NCBI GenBank assembly: GCA_943788115.1 | Contig: CALSPA010000023.1 | Location: forward strand, 43,432-107,431 | Direction: 5' to 3' | DNA from: an uncultured Flavobacteriales bacterium | Lineage (GTDB): Bacteria; Bacteroidota; Bacteroidia; Flavobacteriales_D; Parvicellaceae | Length of the DNA stretch: 64,000 nt | Shown here: one piece after another, positions 34,116 to 43,232 of the stretch | Position numbering within the stretch: position 1 is the first letter of the stretch | Layout of the letters: every line of letters begins with the position of its first letter | Notes under the pieces: model-generated | What the model saw: only the letters and a program-made list of their open reading frames with translations | Told to the model about the DNA's origin: nothing | Databases searched by the model: none | Program-made: the position numbers and the translations under genes

Positions 34116-35560
34116 AATTAAATATATCAAAATCCCACAAGTAAGGCAGTATAAAATACACTAATAATGAAAGAATAATTATTGAAATAATATTCATCCA
34201 AATACCAGATTTAATCATATCAGGAATTTTAAGTAATCTAGAACCAAACACTAATGCATTTGGAGCGGTTGCCACTGGTAACATAAATGCACATGAAGCA
34301 GCAACTGTAGTAGAAACCATTAGTGTATATGGATTAATATTTAAAGAAAAAGCGATTGGAGCCATAACAGGTAACAACATAGCTGTAGTTGCTAGGTTTG
34401 AAGTTATTTCAGTTAAAAAATTAACTGTTGAAATAATTAAAAAGATAACAATGAAAAGAGGGAGCGTTTCTATTAATGTTATTTGATCGCCAATCCAATC
34501 AGCCAGACCTGTTGTTTTAAATCCATTTGCTATGGCTAATCCTCCACCAAACAACAAAAGTATTCCCCAAGGTAGTTTTACTGCATCTTCCCAAGAAATT
34601 AATTTTTGACCTTTATTTTTGCTTGGTATGATAAAAAGAAGAATTGCAGAAGTAATAGCAATTATTGTGTCATCTAATTCAGGAATAAATGAATTAAGTA
34701 AAAAAGAGCGGGTGATCCAACAAAAAATGGTCGTCCCAAAAATAATAAGCACTAATTTCTCTTCAATTTTAATAGGGCCCAAGCGAATAAGTTCATTTTT
34801 GATTTCTTTTTTATCAACATCAACTTCATTATTCTCAAACTTAAATGCAATTTTAGTCAAATAAAACCATGCTATAAACAGTATTAAAACTGAAACAGGT
34901 AACCCAAACTTCATCCACTTTAAAAACTAATTTCAATGGCATAGTTTTCTTGAATAAAACTGGCGAATATCAGGTTTGGTGGCGTGCCTATTAAAGTAGC
35001 TATTCCTCCTATAGATGCACTAAAAGCGATACTTAACATTAAAGCTTTTCCAAATAATTTTTTTTCCTTTTTAGTAGCGTTTGGATTATCATTTAATTGG
35101 GATATTACAGAAAGTCCTATAGGTAGCATCATCACTGTAGTAGCTGTATTAGAAATCCACATTGATAAAAAAGCTGTTGCCAGCATAAAGCCTAGAATGA
35201 TTTTTGAAATGTTATTTCCAATTGTTGAAATTATAAACAGCGCAATTCGTTTATGCAGATTCCATTTCTCAATTGCTAAAGCAAGAATAAATCCACCAAT
35301 GAAAAGAAAAATTATTTTATCACCAAATGAAGATGCAGTAGTAGCTAAATTGACTATTCCGGTTAGCGGGAATAATATTAAAGGAAGTAGAGAAGTAACA
35401 GCTATAGGTATTGCTTCAGTAATCCACCATATTCCCATCCAAATAACAATGAGAATTAAACTATAAGCCTCATTTGGCATAGATTCAGGAGGCTCAAAAA
35501 ATTGAGAATTAAGAATAGTAAAGGACCTAATAATATGTAGATGTTTTTATTTGATAACAT
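34105..35560 (-). CDS. DASS (SLC13) family anion:sodium symporter, with two single-base frameshifts
   Basis: A sodium-coupled uptake protein for dicarboxylates or inorganic anions such as sulfate. Conserved segments are WITEAIPIAVTSLLPLILFP, the NTATTVMMLPIG clamp motif and IGGIATLIGTPPNLIFA in the first half. The matching FLTEITSNLATTAMLLPVMAP and CAFMLPVATAPNALVF are in the second half. The frame is broken twice. A missing base in an A6 run (35496-35501) separates the N-terminal LLGPLLFLILNF start from FEPPESMPNEA. A missing base in an A5 run (34922-34926) separates EISF from LKWMKFG. Restoring both gives about 485 residues, the usual length, starting at the ATG at 35560. It sits in a five-gene minus-strand run. 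Confidence 0.88.
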
Positions 35561-35568
35561 GTACAATT

Positions 35569-36600
35569 TTATTTTATATCTCCTTTATCTGAAAGAATAA
35601 TTGCAACAGGTTTTGTTGAGGGGAATTGAGATAAAATAATAATTAATATAACAGTAATGGGAACACTTAAAAACATGCCAGTAATGCTCCAAATTGAACC
35701 CCATACAGATAATGCAATTAAAGTAGCAAGAGAGCTAATGTTTAGTGAATTCCCCATTAATCTCGGCTCAATTATGTTTCCTATTACTACCTGGACTGTT
35801 CCAACAAGGAAAAGAACTAAAAGAAAAGGGGATATGTCTCCAAATTGCAATAAACAATAAGTAGCTGGAAAAACTGTAGCAATTAATGATCCAACCGTAG
35901 GTATGAAATTTAGTAAAGCAATAAGAAAAGCCCAGAATACTGGAGCATCAATTCCTATAAAAAGTAAAATAATATAACTTAAAAATCCAGTGATAAAGCT
36001 TACCAATGTTTTTAGCCCTAAATAATTTGTAATTGAGGCTTCAATTTCTTCAAGAATACTTGATATTTTTTCTTGTTTTTCTTTATTGGAGAAAGCAAGC
36101 ATTAGCTTTTTGTGAAAATTAGCTTCTTCTAAAAAGATGAATAATACATAAATTACAATCATAAAAAGATTGCCAAAAAGCTCAGTTATTGAGTTGAAAA
36201 TAAGAGATAAAATTTGCCCAAAATTTATGTTCCCAAGCTGTGTTTTAAGAGTTTCCGTTAGGTCGATAGTTAGGTATTGTGATATGTTTTCAACAATAGA
36301 ACCTATGTTTGAATCATATTCTTGAGTTGCCTGTGCAAGTGTGTTAATATTAGTTGATAATATTTTAGAAATAACGATTAATGAGGAGATAATAATAAGA
36401 GAGCTTAATGTGTTTTTTATCCAGGTTGGAAAATGTTTTTTTATGAACTTAACTTTATTCATTAGAGACCTCATTTTTCTTGAGATAAACCATAATAACA
36501 TTGCAAATACAAAAGGAATTAGAAGGCTTTTGCCAAATGTTAATGTTATTACAATTGAGATAGATACAATAAAAAAGTAGGCAGTATTTTTCATGAACAA
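35569..36600 (-). CDS. AI-2E family transporter (PerM/TqsA-like permease)
   Basis: A membrane protein of 343 residues with about eight helices. The family pattern is clear: two N-terminal helices, a long polar loop with helical content (~75-140), and then the C-terminal half with PTVGSLIATVFPATYCL, the NIIEPRLMGNSLNISSLATLIALSVWGSIWGI-type segment and GMFLSVPITVI. Members have been linked to export of autoinducer-2 or to sodium/proton antiport, and the substrate here is not determinable. It lies between an AtoE-type permease gene and the symporter, with gaps of 27 and 8 nt, so they are probably co-transcribed. Confidence 0.88.
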   Translation of the reverse strand: MFMKNTAYFFIVSISIVITLTFGKSLLIPFVFAMLLWFISRKMRSLMNKVKFIKKHFPTWIKNTLSSLIIISSLIVISKILSTNINTLAQATQEYDSNIGSIVENISQYLTIDLTETLKTQLGNINFGQILSLIFNSITELFGNLFMIVIYVLFIFLEEANFHKKLMLAFSNKEKQEKISSILEEIEASITNYLGLKTLVSFITGFLSYIILLFIGIDAPVFWAFLIALLNFIPTVGSLIATVFPATYCLLQFGDISPFLLVLFLVGTVQVVIGNIIEPRLMGNSLNISSLATLIALSVWGSIWSITGMFLSVPITVILIIILSQFPSTKPVAIILSDKGDIK

Positions 36601-36627
36601 AGAATTTGTTTTTTGATTAATGTAAAA

Positions 36628-38226
36628 TTAAAACAAAATCAATGCAAAGCTGAAAATCAAAAATCCAACCAACATTAATATTAATGTGTAGGGCAATATT
36701 TCTTTCGCTTTTAACCCAGTTATCCCTAGTAATGGTAAAGCCCAAAAGGGTTGTAGCATGTTGGTAAGTTGATCTCCGTATGCAAGAGCCATTATGCTTT
36801 TTGATAATGAAATTTTCATTTCAATTGCTGTTTGAATAACAATTGGGCCTTGTACATACCATTGACCACCACCACTAGGGACAAATAAATTGACTAATCC
36901 AGCACTAACGAGTGTAAACAAAGGATAGGTGAATTCATTTGAAATGTTGATGAAAAAGAAAGCAATGTCGTTAATCATTCCACTGTTACTCATTATTCCC
37001 ATAATTCCAAAATATAGAGGGAATTGAATTAATATCCCAGAAACCCCTTTAATTGCATTCTCTAATGAGCTTAAAAAATTTGATATGCTACCATTCAATA
37101 AAAGTGCTAATCCAAGAAGTGAAAAATTTAGGTAATTAGGGTTAATAAATTTAAATTCTGAAAACCCTGAATGAGAAATAGCCATGTAAATTGCATAAAC
37201 AATCATTGCCGAACCTAAAAAGGAAGAAAAGTATATAGATTGGTCAATTTTCTCAGCTCCTTTCAATTTCACATCATTTTTAGGCTTATTGGATGACGAT
37301 ACTAAACTTATATTGGGAACAGTCGCTTTTTTCCTCTTCCCAAGAAAGAACATTATTATAGGAAGTATTATTAATAAGCTAATGGTAACTGTAATGTTCA
37401 TAGACGAAAAAACGGTTTCGTTAAAACTAATTGAAGAAGGTAGCTTTGTAAGTAAATTTGAATTAGAAATTAAATCATTAAAATGTCCTTTTTCAGCAAC
37501 TTTAATTAGTGATGACCCAGAAATTCCTCCGTGCCAAATCATCAGCCCTGAATAACCTGCAGCTCCAATTAAACCATAGTTGAGAGCTAGACCATTTTTA
37601 ATGGCATATTCTCCTACTTTTCTTGCGAAAATTGCTCCAAAAATAAGTCCTAGTCCCCAGTTAAGCCAGCTAGTAATTAGTGTTAATAATGTGACAAGAA
37701 GAGCAGCTTTTGATGTGGTATTGCAATAAGGTGAAAGTTTGTTAATTAATTTCTCAACGGGTTTACTCAATGCTAGAACATGTCCTAAAACCAGCATTAA
37801 CATCATTTGAATTGCAAATGTTAATCCTCCTTTTCCCCAAAGTCCATTGTACCAAAAAGAAAGTAATTCTAAGAACTTTGCTTTAGATTTGATAACAGTG
37901 ATTAGCTCATTTTGCTTGTTAAGTTGAAAATTAATATTCGAAACGTAATTACTTTTTTTTGATTTATAAGTTCCAATTATTAAAAGCCAATCCTCTTTAT
38001 TGAATTCAATGGTGTCATTTTTTATACCATTCCCCCAGTCTATTATTTTGTTTGATACAACAGTACAAACATTTTTATCATTATTTAATGAGATAATTAA
38101 ATCAGGTTTTTCGTTAGGCCAAAAAAAGGCTAACGAAAAGGAAAGCAAAGTAAGAAGGAATGCAATGGTTAGAGGATTAGGAAGTAAATACCTAAAAGCA
38201 TTGCTGTATTTGTCAATAAATGACAT
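36628..38226 (-). CDS. AtoE-type short-chain fatty acid transporter with an inserted loop
   Basis: A TIGR00366-family permease, expected to move short-chain fatty acids such as acetoacetate or butyrate. The C-terminal two thirds match well: WLNWGLGLIFGAIFARKVGE, YSGLMIWHGGISGSSLIKVAEKGH, and LFVPSGGGQWYVQGPIVIQTA near residue 450. The protein is 532 residues where the E. coli relative is about 440. The excess is a polar segment of ~80 residues (about 40-120, with NDKNVCTVVSNKIIDWG and WLLIIGTYKSKKSNY) between the first helix and the LTFAIQMMLMLVLGHVLA helix, likely exposed to the periplasm. It follows the DUF3127 gene by six bases. Confidence 0.87.
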   Translation of the reverse strand: MSFIDKYSNAFRYLLPNPLTIAFLLTLLSFSLAFFWPNEKPDLIISLNNDKNVCTVVSNKIIDWGNGIKNDTIEFNKEDWLLIIGTYKSKKSNYVSNINFQLNKQNELITVIKSKAKFLELLSFWYNGLWGKGGLTFAIQMMLMLVLGHVLALSKPVEKLINKLSPYCNTTSKAALLVTLLTLITSWLNWGLGLIFGAIFARKVGEYAIKNGLALNYGLIGAAGYSGLMIWHGGISGSSLIKVAEKGHFNDLISNSNLLTKLPSSISFNETVFSSMNITVTISLLIILPIIMFFLGKRKKATVPNISLVSSSNKPKNDVKLKGAEKIDQSIYFSSFLGSAMIVYAIYMAISHSGFSEFKFINPNYLNFSLLGLALLLNGSISNFLSSLENAIKGVSGILIQFPLYFGIMGIMSNSGMINDIAFFFINISNEFTYPLFTLVSAGLVNLFVPSGGGQWYVQGPIVIQTAIEMKISLSKSIMALAYGDQLTNMLQPFWALPLLGITGLKAKEILPYTLILMLVGFLIFSFALILF

Positions 38227-38232
38227 TGTTAA

Positions 38233-38595
38233 TTAGAACGGCAAGTCATCTGCTTCATCATCTCCAAGAGGCTCTAAGTCTGTGTCTGGAGGAATTGTTT
38301 CTGGAGCATTACTAGTTGCTTCTTTTGATATTTTCCATGCATCAATGTTGTGGAAATAGCGACCATTATATTCTCTAGAAGATATGTTGAACGAAACCTC
38401 TAGCTCATCTCCATCATTTAACCCATCTAACATTTGAATTTTGTCATCTCCAAAAAGCTGAAAGCAAACTTCAGGATTATATTGAGCACCTGTATTTACT
38501 AAAAAAGACTGTTTTTTCCATTCTTTTCCAGCTTTACTTGTTCCACTTTCTACATCTAACTTCCTTACTAATTTCCCTTTAATTACTAGACTCAT
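38233..38595 (-). CDS. DUF3127 protein with an SSB-like acidic tip
   Basis: A 120-residue protein of the DUF3127 family, whose beta-rich core (residues 1-90) resembles an OB fold. The N-terminal part runs SLVIKGKLVRKLDVESGTSKAGKEWKKQSFLV, followed by CFQLFGDDKIQML. The C-terminal ~25 residues are Pro/Glu/Asp-rich and end in DDEADDLPF. This is nearly identical in form to the last residues of bacterial single-stranded DNA-binding protein (DDxPF), which recruit replication and repair enzymes. A DNA or RNA binding role is plausible but not shown. It heads the minus-strand run of transporter genes. Confidence 0.8.
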   Translation of the reverse strand: MSLVIKGKLVRKLDVESGTSKAGKEWKKQSFLVNTGAQYNPEVCFQLFGDDKIQMLDGLNDGDELEVSFNISSREYNGRYFHNIDAWKISKEATSNAPETIPPDTDLEPLGDDEADDLPF

Positions 38596-38618
38596 ATTAT
38601 TTGTTCTTTAATTTTTAG

Positions 38619-38626
38619 CAAAGCTA
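38619..38626 (-). promoter_or_regulatory. Candidate -7 element for the DUF3127-led operon
   Basis: On the minus strand this reads TAGCTTTG, matching TAnnTTTG, 23 nt upstream of the DUF3127 ATG. No -33 match was found. Confidence 0.4.
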
Positions 38627-38653
38627 AACTTTTTAATATTTAATGAAAGTGTA

Positions 38654-39547
38654 TTAGTCGTTAAAAGCTAATAATGTTAGCCAAGCTTCTACTAACAAAT
38701 TTTCTTTCAGCAGGACTTTTGCTTTTTTGTGAAGCGATATTTCAAGTTGTTTTTGATTGTCTTCTAACTCAACAAATAAATCGCTAAGTTCAATTAATTT
38801 ATATTCATTGACTTGAGTTTCATCTGGTAATTGTTCAATTCCCCCAAGCTTTCCTAAATCATTCGCACTTAAAATCTCACTATTAAGTATTTCTTTTGGA
38901 ATTTTATCATAACCTATGCCACAAGATGTAATGGGCTTAGTGATTTCAAACATTGAATTTTTATCACTTCTGCAATACCAATTACCACCCATTCTTGAAA
39001 CTAAATCAATTTTGTGTTGATCTATCATGTTGTTTTCATCAAGAATATTTTCCTGAATGTGAATTTTTTTGATTTTACACATTATTAAGTTTCCAGCTCC
39101 ACCTTTATCTCCTAGTTCCATTACATTAAAAACTTCACATTCCATCTGAACGGGTGATTCTTTTACCCTAAATGGTTTAATGGTTTCAGATGCTATTGGT
39201 GTAAATCCACTTTTAGTAAATTCATCTACTTCAGGGGTGTATGGTGAACTGGCTAAAGACATTTGTTCAACCATGTTGTAATTAACAAGATTAATAACAA
39301 CTTCAGCTATTTCTTTTACATTGTTGTAGGTGTCTTTCTGTTTACCTGTTCTTCCGCTTCTTGCTGGAGAGAATATAGCAACAGGAGGGTTGGAGCTAAA
39401 GACATTGAAAAAAGAAAATGGCGCAAGGTTGGCTACTCCATTTTTATCTATAGTACTTGCGAAACATATGGGTCTTGGTCCTACTGCTCCTAAAATATAA
39501 TGATGGGCTTTTGGGTTGCCTAATTCAATTGGATCTATTGTTAGCAT
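38654..39547 (-). CDS. Flavin reductase-like FMN-binding protein
   Basis: The 297-residue product belongs to the flavin reductase-like (FMN-binding split barrel) group. The conserved N-terminal LGAVGPRPICFASTIDKNGVANLAPFSFFN and the later NPPVAIFSPARSGRTGKQKDTY stretch form the flavin-binding site. EVVINLVNY follows. The C-terminal ~90 residues are family-specific. It probably reduces flavin for an unknown oxygenase or acts directly as a reductase; no partner gene is adjacent. It is transcribed away from tRNA-Leu and shares a divergent promoter region with it. Confidence 0.85.
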   Translation of the reverse strand: MLTIDPIELGNPKAHHYILGAVGPRPICFASTIDKNGVANLAPFSFFNVFSSNPPVAIFSPARSGRTGKQKDTYNNVKEIAEVVINLVNYNMVEQMSLASSPYTPEVDEFTKSGFTPIASETIKPFRVKESPVQMECEVFNVMELGDKGGAGNLIMCKIKKIHIQENILDENNMIDQHKIDLVSRMGGNWYCRSDKNSMFEITKPITSCGIGYDKIPKEILNSEILSANDLGKLGGIEQLPDETQVNEYKLIELSDLFVELEDNQKQLEISLHKKAKVLLKENLLVEAWLTLLAFND

Positions 39548-39566
39548 TTGGTTGTAAAATTTAAAG

Positions 39567-39574
39567 CAAAGTTA
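39567..39574 (-). promoter_or_regulatory. Candidate -7 element for the flavin reductase-like gene
   Basis: On the minus strand this reads TAACTTTG, matching TAnnTTTG and identical to the -7 element of the divergent tRNA-Leu promoter. It lies 19 nt from the ATG. Confidence 0.4.
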
Positions 39575-39599
39575 ACAGAACAAATTTGAGGTTAAACTT

Positions 39600-39627
39600 T
39601 TGTTTTTAATAAAATTAAATAACTTTG
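39600..39627 (+). promoter_or_regulatory. Promoter for tRNA-Leu (and possibly tig)
   Basis: TTG at 39600-39602 and TAACTTTG at 39620-39627, 17 nt apart, match the Bacteroidota consensus. The tRNA begins 32 nt after the -7 element. This is the only promoter seen upstream of tig. Confidence 0.55.
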
Positions 39628-39659
39628 CAAACCATTTTTGAATAAAGATTCAAAATTTT

Positions 39660-39741
39660 GCGGGTATGGTGGAATTGGTAGACACGCTAGACTTAGGATC
39701 TAGTGCCGCGAGGCGTGGGGGTTCGACTCCCTTTACCCGCA
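39660..39741 (+). tRNA. tRNA-Leu (anticodon UAG)
   Basis: An 82-nt class II tRNA. The acceptor stem GCGGGTA (39660-39666) pairs with TACCCGC (39734-39740) and the discriminator is A39741. The anticodon stem CTAGA/TCTAG encloses the loop CTTAGGA, giving anticodon UAG (codon CUA, leucine). A long variable arm and the TTCGACT T-loop are present. The CCA end is not encoded. Confidence 0.97.
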
Positions 39742-39751
39742 CTAGTTACAG

Positions 39752-39781
39752 ATGGTATAAGTTCTTACTTATGCCATTTTT
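39752..39781 (+). terminator. Terminator between tRNA-Leu and tig
   Basis: ATGGTATAAGT (39752-39762) pairs with ACTTATGCCAT (39767-39777) with one G-U pair, giving an 11-bp stem with a TCTT loop. A T5 run (39777-39781) follows. It ends only 18 nt before the tig ATG. Confidence 0.75.
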
Positions 39782-39799
39782 AGTTTAAAATTATAAATC

Positions 39800-41152
39800 A
39801 TGGATGTTAAAATAGAAAATGTTGATGCACTTAATGCTGTGTTAACTGTTAAAATAAATAATGAGGATTATAACACAACTTATGAAAACTCATTGAAAAC
39901 TTATAAAAAACAAGTTCAATTACCTGGGTTTAGAAAAGGACATATACCAACTTCTGTAATTAAAAAGAAATATGGGCCATCTATTTTAGCTGAAGAAATT
40001 GATAAGTTGTTGAGTCAAACAATTCAAAAGCATATCACTGAAAATGAAATTAACATTTTAGGAAATCCTTTGCCTAAAAGTAATGAGCAATTAGAAATTG
40101 ATTGGAAAAATCCTGGAGATTTTGAATTTCAATATGAACTTGGGATTGCTCCAGAATTCGAGTTGAAAATTCCTGGAAGAGATAAGCATCCTTTTCACAA
40201 AGTGAAAATCGATGATAAGCTAATAAATAAGCAAATTGACGATTTAGCCAAAAGATATGGTAAGCTTGGGTTGGTAGATGTTGCTACAGATAAAGACATG
40301 ATAATGGCTAATTTTAAGGAGCTTGATTCAGATGATGTTGTGGTTGAAGAAGGGTTTAATCAAAGCTCTACAGTTTCTGTTGAATTTGTTGATGATAAAA
40401 AATCAAAAAAGAAACTAATTGGTTTAAAAGCGGGCGATAAATTAGTTATTGACCCTATAAAAATTTCAAAAGGTGAAGCTGATATGGCTGCTATGTTAGG
40501 CATCGATAAGGAAAGAGCTGCTCTATACAAACGAAATGTTGAAATGACTGTCACTGAAGTGAAAAGTTTATCTCCTGCAAACTTAGATATTGCATTATTT
40601 GATAAGATTTATGGAGAAGGTGAAGTTGCTGATGAGAAAGCTTTTAGAAATAGAATTTCAGAAGATTTAGAGAAAATGTTTGTTGGTGACAGTGAAAGAA
40701 TTTTCAAAAAAAATCTTTCTGAAACATTTATCAAGAAGTTAAAGTTAAGCTTGCCAAATGAGTTTCTAAAGAAATGGATTTTAGCAACAAACAAAGATGC
40801 TACAGAAGATCAATTAAATCAAGAGTATGATCAATATGCCAAAAGCTTAAAATGGCAATTAATTGAGAATAGAATTATTAAAGAAAACAACATTAAAGTT
40901 GAAAGTGATGAAGTTGTTGCCAAAACAAAGGAGCTTTTATCTTCACAATATAGTCAATATGGAATGATGATTCCAGGAGACGAAGAATTAACTAAAGCGG
41001 CTCAAAATGTACTTTCAAATCAAGAAGAATCTAGAAAGATTTTTGACATGATGTACGATCAAAAAGTGATTACATATTTAAAAGAAAATCTAAAAATTTC
41101 TGAAAAATATGTTTCATATGATGATTTTGTAAAGCTTGCCTCTGCTCAGTAG
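39800..41152 (+). CDS. tig: Trigger factor, ribosome-associated chaperone and prolyl isomerase
   Basis: Binds nascent chains at the ribosome exit tunnel. The N-terminal ribosome-binding domain has the signature GFRKGHIP (residues ~45-52) and the VIKKKYG motif that follows. The middle domain (~155-245) is a divergent PPIase-like region, as is common in Bacteroidota. The C-terminal half is Glu/Lys-rich and helical, forming the arms. The length of 450 residues is normal. It begins 18 nt after a terminator hairpin, with no separate promoter seen, and is followed by clpP and clpX in the common tig-clpP-clpX order. Confidence 0.94.
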   Translation: MDVKIENVDALNAVLTVKINNEDYNTTYENSLKTYKKQVQLPGFRKGHIPTSVIKKKYGPSILAEEIDKLLSQTIQKHITENEINILGNPLPKSNEQLEIDWKNPGDFEFQYELGIAPEFELKIPGRDKHPFHKVKIDDKLINKQIDDLAKRYGKLGLVDVATDKDMIMANFKELDSDDVVVEEGFNQSSTVSVEFVDDKKSKKKLIGLKAGDKLVIDPIKISKGEADMAAMLGIDKERAALYKRNVEMTVTEVKSLSPANLDIALFDKIYGEGEVADEKAFRNRISEDLEKMFVGDSERIFKKNLSETFIKKLKLSLPNEFLKKWILATNKDATEDQLNQEYDQYAKSLKWQLIENRIIKENNIKVESDEVVAKTKELLSSQYSQYGMMIPGDEELTKAAQNVLSNQEESRKIFDMMYDQKVITYLKENLKISEKYVSYDDFVKLASAQ

Positions 41153-41230
41153 GAATTTCTTTTCTTTTTTAGTTACAAATCCAATTGATTAATGTTAACT
41201 TTAATTCAAAATTTTAAAGACTAATAAATA

Positions 41231-41923
41231 ATGCATAATATCGATCAAAACGAATTTAAAAAATACGCTGTTAAACACATGGGAATATCTAGCTTAACTC
41301 TAGATAACTACATGTCTGCTATTTCAAGAGTCCCAACTAACATGACTCCAAACATTATTGAAGAACGTCAAATGAACATTGCTGTAATGGATGTTTTTTC
41401 AAGATTAATGATGGATAGAATTATTTTTTTAGGTACAGGAATTGATGATTATGTTGCTAACATAGTTACTGCTCAATTGTTGTTTTTAGAGTCAATTGAT
41501 GCAAAAAAAGACATTCAAATTTATATCAATTCACCCGGAGGTTCTGTATATGCTGGTTTAGGGATTTATGATACGATGCAATATATTAATCCAGACGTTT
41601 CTACTATCTGTATTGGTATGGCTGCTTCAATGGGAGCTGTTTTGTTGTGTGCTGGAGCTGATGGGAAAAGAACAGGGCTCAAACATTCTAGGGTAATGAT
41701 TCACCAACCTTTAGGTGGCGCACAGGGTCAAGCTTCAGATATTGAAATTACTGCTAGAGAGATTCAAAAATTGAAAAAAGAGTTATATGCAATAATTTCT
41801 CATCATACTAAAAAAGATCCTGAGCAAGTATGGAAAGATAGTGATAGAGATTATTGGATGAGATCTGAAGAAGCTAAAGAATATGGAATGATTGATGAGG
41901 TTTTAATGAGAAACCCTAAATAG
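41231..41923 (+). CDS. clpP: ATP-dependent Clp protease proteolytic subunit
   Basis: The serine protease barrel that pairs with ClpX. The oxyanion region is [16 protein letters not shown] (~100-115). The catalytic serine is S133 in [10 protein letters not shown] and the catalytic histidine is H158 in [19 protein letters not shown]. The C-terminal [19 protein letters not shown] is characteristic. About 40 residues precede the core, slightly more than in E. coli, so a longer propeptide is likely. Start ATG at 41231, 78 nt after tig. Confidence 0.97.
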   Translation: MHNIDQNEFKKYAVKHMGISSLTLDNYMSAISRVPTNMTPNIIEERQMNIAVMDVFSRLMMDRIIFLGTGIDDYVANIVTAQLLFLESIDAKKDIQIYINSPGGSVYAGLGIYDTMQYINPDVSTICIGMAASMGAVLLCAGADGKRTGLKHSRVMIHQPLGGAQGQASDIEITAREIQKLKKELYAIISHHTKKDPEQVWKDSDRDYWMRSEEAKEYGMIDEVLMRNPK

Positions 41924-41996
41924 TCTATTGCTCTCAAGTTGGCTTTTTAACAAATAAATAGATAATTCAATTAGCTATTTACAATTTTGTAGTTAT

Positions 41997-43232
41997 ATGT
42001 CAAAATCTAAAAATGAAAATATACGTTGTTCTTTCTGTGGAAGAGAGAAGAAAGATGTTAATGTATTAATTGCTGGTATAACTGGTCACATCTGTGAGGC
42101 ATGTATAAGTCAAGCAAATACGATAGTTCAGGAAGATGTAGGGCTGAAAAACAACAAAGAAATTGAATCTTCTTTGAAGTTGTTAAAACCTCAAGAGATA
42201 ATAGAACATCTCAATCAATATGTTATTGGTCAAGATGATGCTAAAAAAGTATTAGCAGTAGCAGTTTACAATCATTATAAACGACTATTACATAAAGAAT
42301 CTAAAAATGAGGTTGAGATAGAGAAGTCTAATGTTATTTTAGTTGGTGAAACCGGAACTGGAAAAACTTTACTCGCTAAAAGTATTGCTAAGCTATTAAA
42401 TGTTCCATTTTGTATTGCTGATGCAACTGTTTTAACTGAGGCTGGCTATGTAGGTGAAGACGTTGAGAGCATACTTTCAAGACTTTTACAATCTGCAGAT
42501 TTTGATGTGGCTTCTGCAGAAAGAGGTATTGTATTTATTGATGAAATAGATAAAGTCGCAAGAAAAAGTGATAATCCTTCCATTACACGTGATGTTTCTG
42601 GAGAAGGGGTTCAACAAGCAATGCTTAAATTACTAGAAGGAGCAGTCGTTAGTGTTCCTCCTCAAGGTGGTAGAAAACATCCCGAGCAAAAAATGATTCA
42701 AATTCAAACTAAAAATATTCTTTTTGTTTGTGGAGGTGCTTTTGATGGTATTCAAAAAATAATTGAAAGAAGAGTTAAGACCCAAGCAATAGGATTCAAT
42801 TCTTCTGAAGGAGACTTAATTAATAATGAAAATTTATTGTCTTATGTTAATCAATTAGACATAAAAAAATACGGGCTTATTCCTGAACTAATTGGTAGAT
42901 TTCCAGTTTTAACTTTTTTAAATCCATTGAACAAAGAAACACTTCGTCAGATTTTAACTCAACCAAAAAATGCTTTGATAAAGCAATATGAAAAATTATT
43001 TGAGTTAGATGAGGTTCAATTAAACATTGACTCTAACGTCTTAGATTACATAGTTGACAAAGCTATAGAGTTAAAGTTAGGAGCAAGAGGATTAAGATCT
43101 ATTTGTGAAGCAATTTTAACAGATGCTATGTTTGATGCTCCATCATCTGAGCAAAAAGAAATGAATATTAACTTGACATATGCCAAAGAAAAGTTTTCTA
43201 AATCAAAAATTAGTAAACTGAAGGTAGCTTAA
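41997..43232 (+). CDS. clpX: ATP-dependent Clp protease ATP-binding subunit ClpX
   Basis: The AAA+ unfoldase of the ClpXP protease. The N-terminal zinc-binding domain carries four cysteines at 11, 14, 33 and 36. Walker A GETGTGKT is near residue 117. Walker B (IVFIDEIDK) and the sensor and arginine-finger regions follow, including GRFPVLTFL. The substrate pore loop is present as GYVGEDVE. The length of 411 residues is typical. Its stop overlaps the stop of the convergent folA gene by four bases. Confidence 0.98.
   Translation: MSKSKNENIRCSFCGREKKDVNVLIAGITGHICEACISQANTIVQEDVGLKNNKEIESSLKLLKPQEIIEHLNQYVIGQDDAKKVLAVAVYNHYKRLLHKESKNEVEIEKSNVILVGETGTGKTLLAKSIAKLLNVPFCIADATVLTEAGYVGEDVESILSRLLQSADFDVASAERGIVFIDEIDKVARKSDNPSITRDVSGEGVQQAMLKLLEGAVVSVPPQGGRKHPEQKMIQIQTKNILFVCGGAFDGIQKIIERRVKTQAIGFNSSEGDLINNENLLSYVNQLDIKKYGLIPELIGRFPVLTFLNPLNKETLRQILTQPKNALIKQYEKLFELDEVQLNIDSNVLDYIVDKAIELKLGARGLRSICEAILTDAMFDAPSSEQKEMNINLTYAKEKFSKSKISKLKVA

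Noticed and set aside
34984..35466. A 160-codon plus-strand open frame
   Set aside because: It is antisense to the well-supported DASS symporter and has no sensible domain, start context or promoter.
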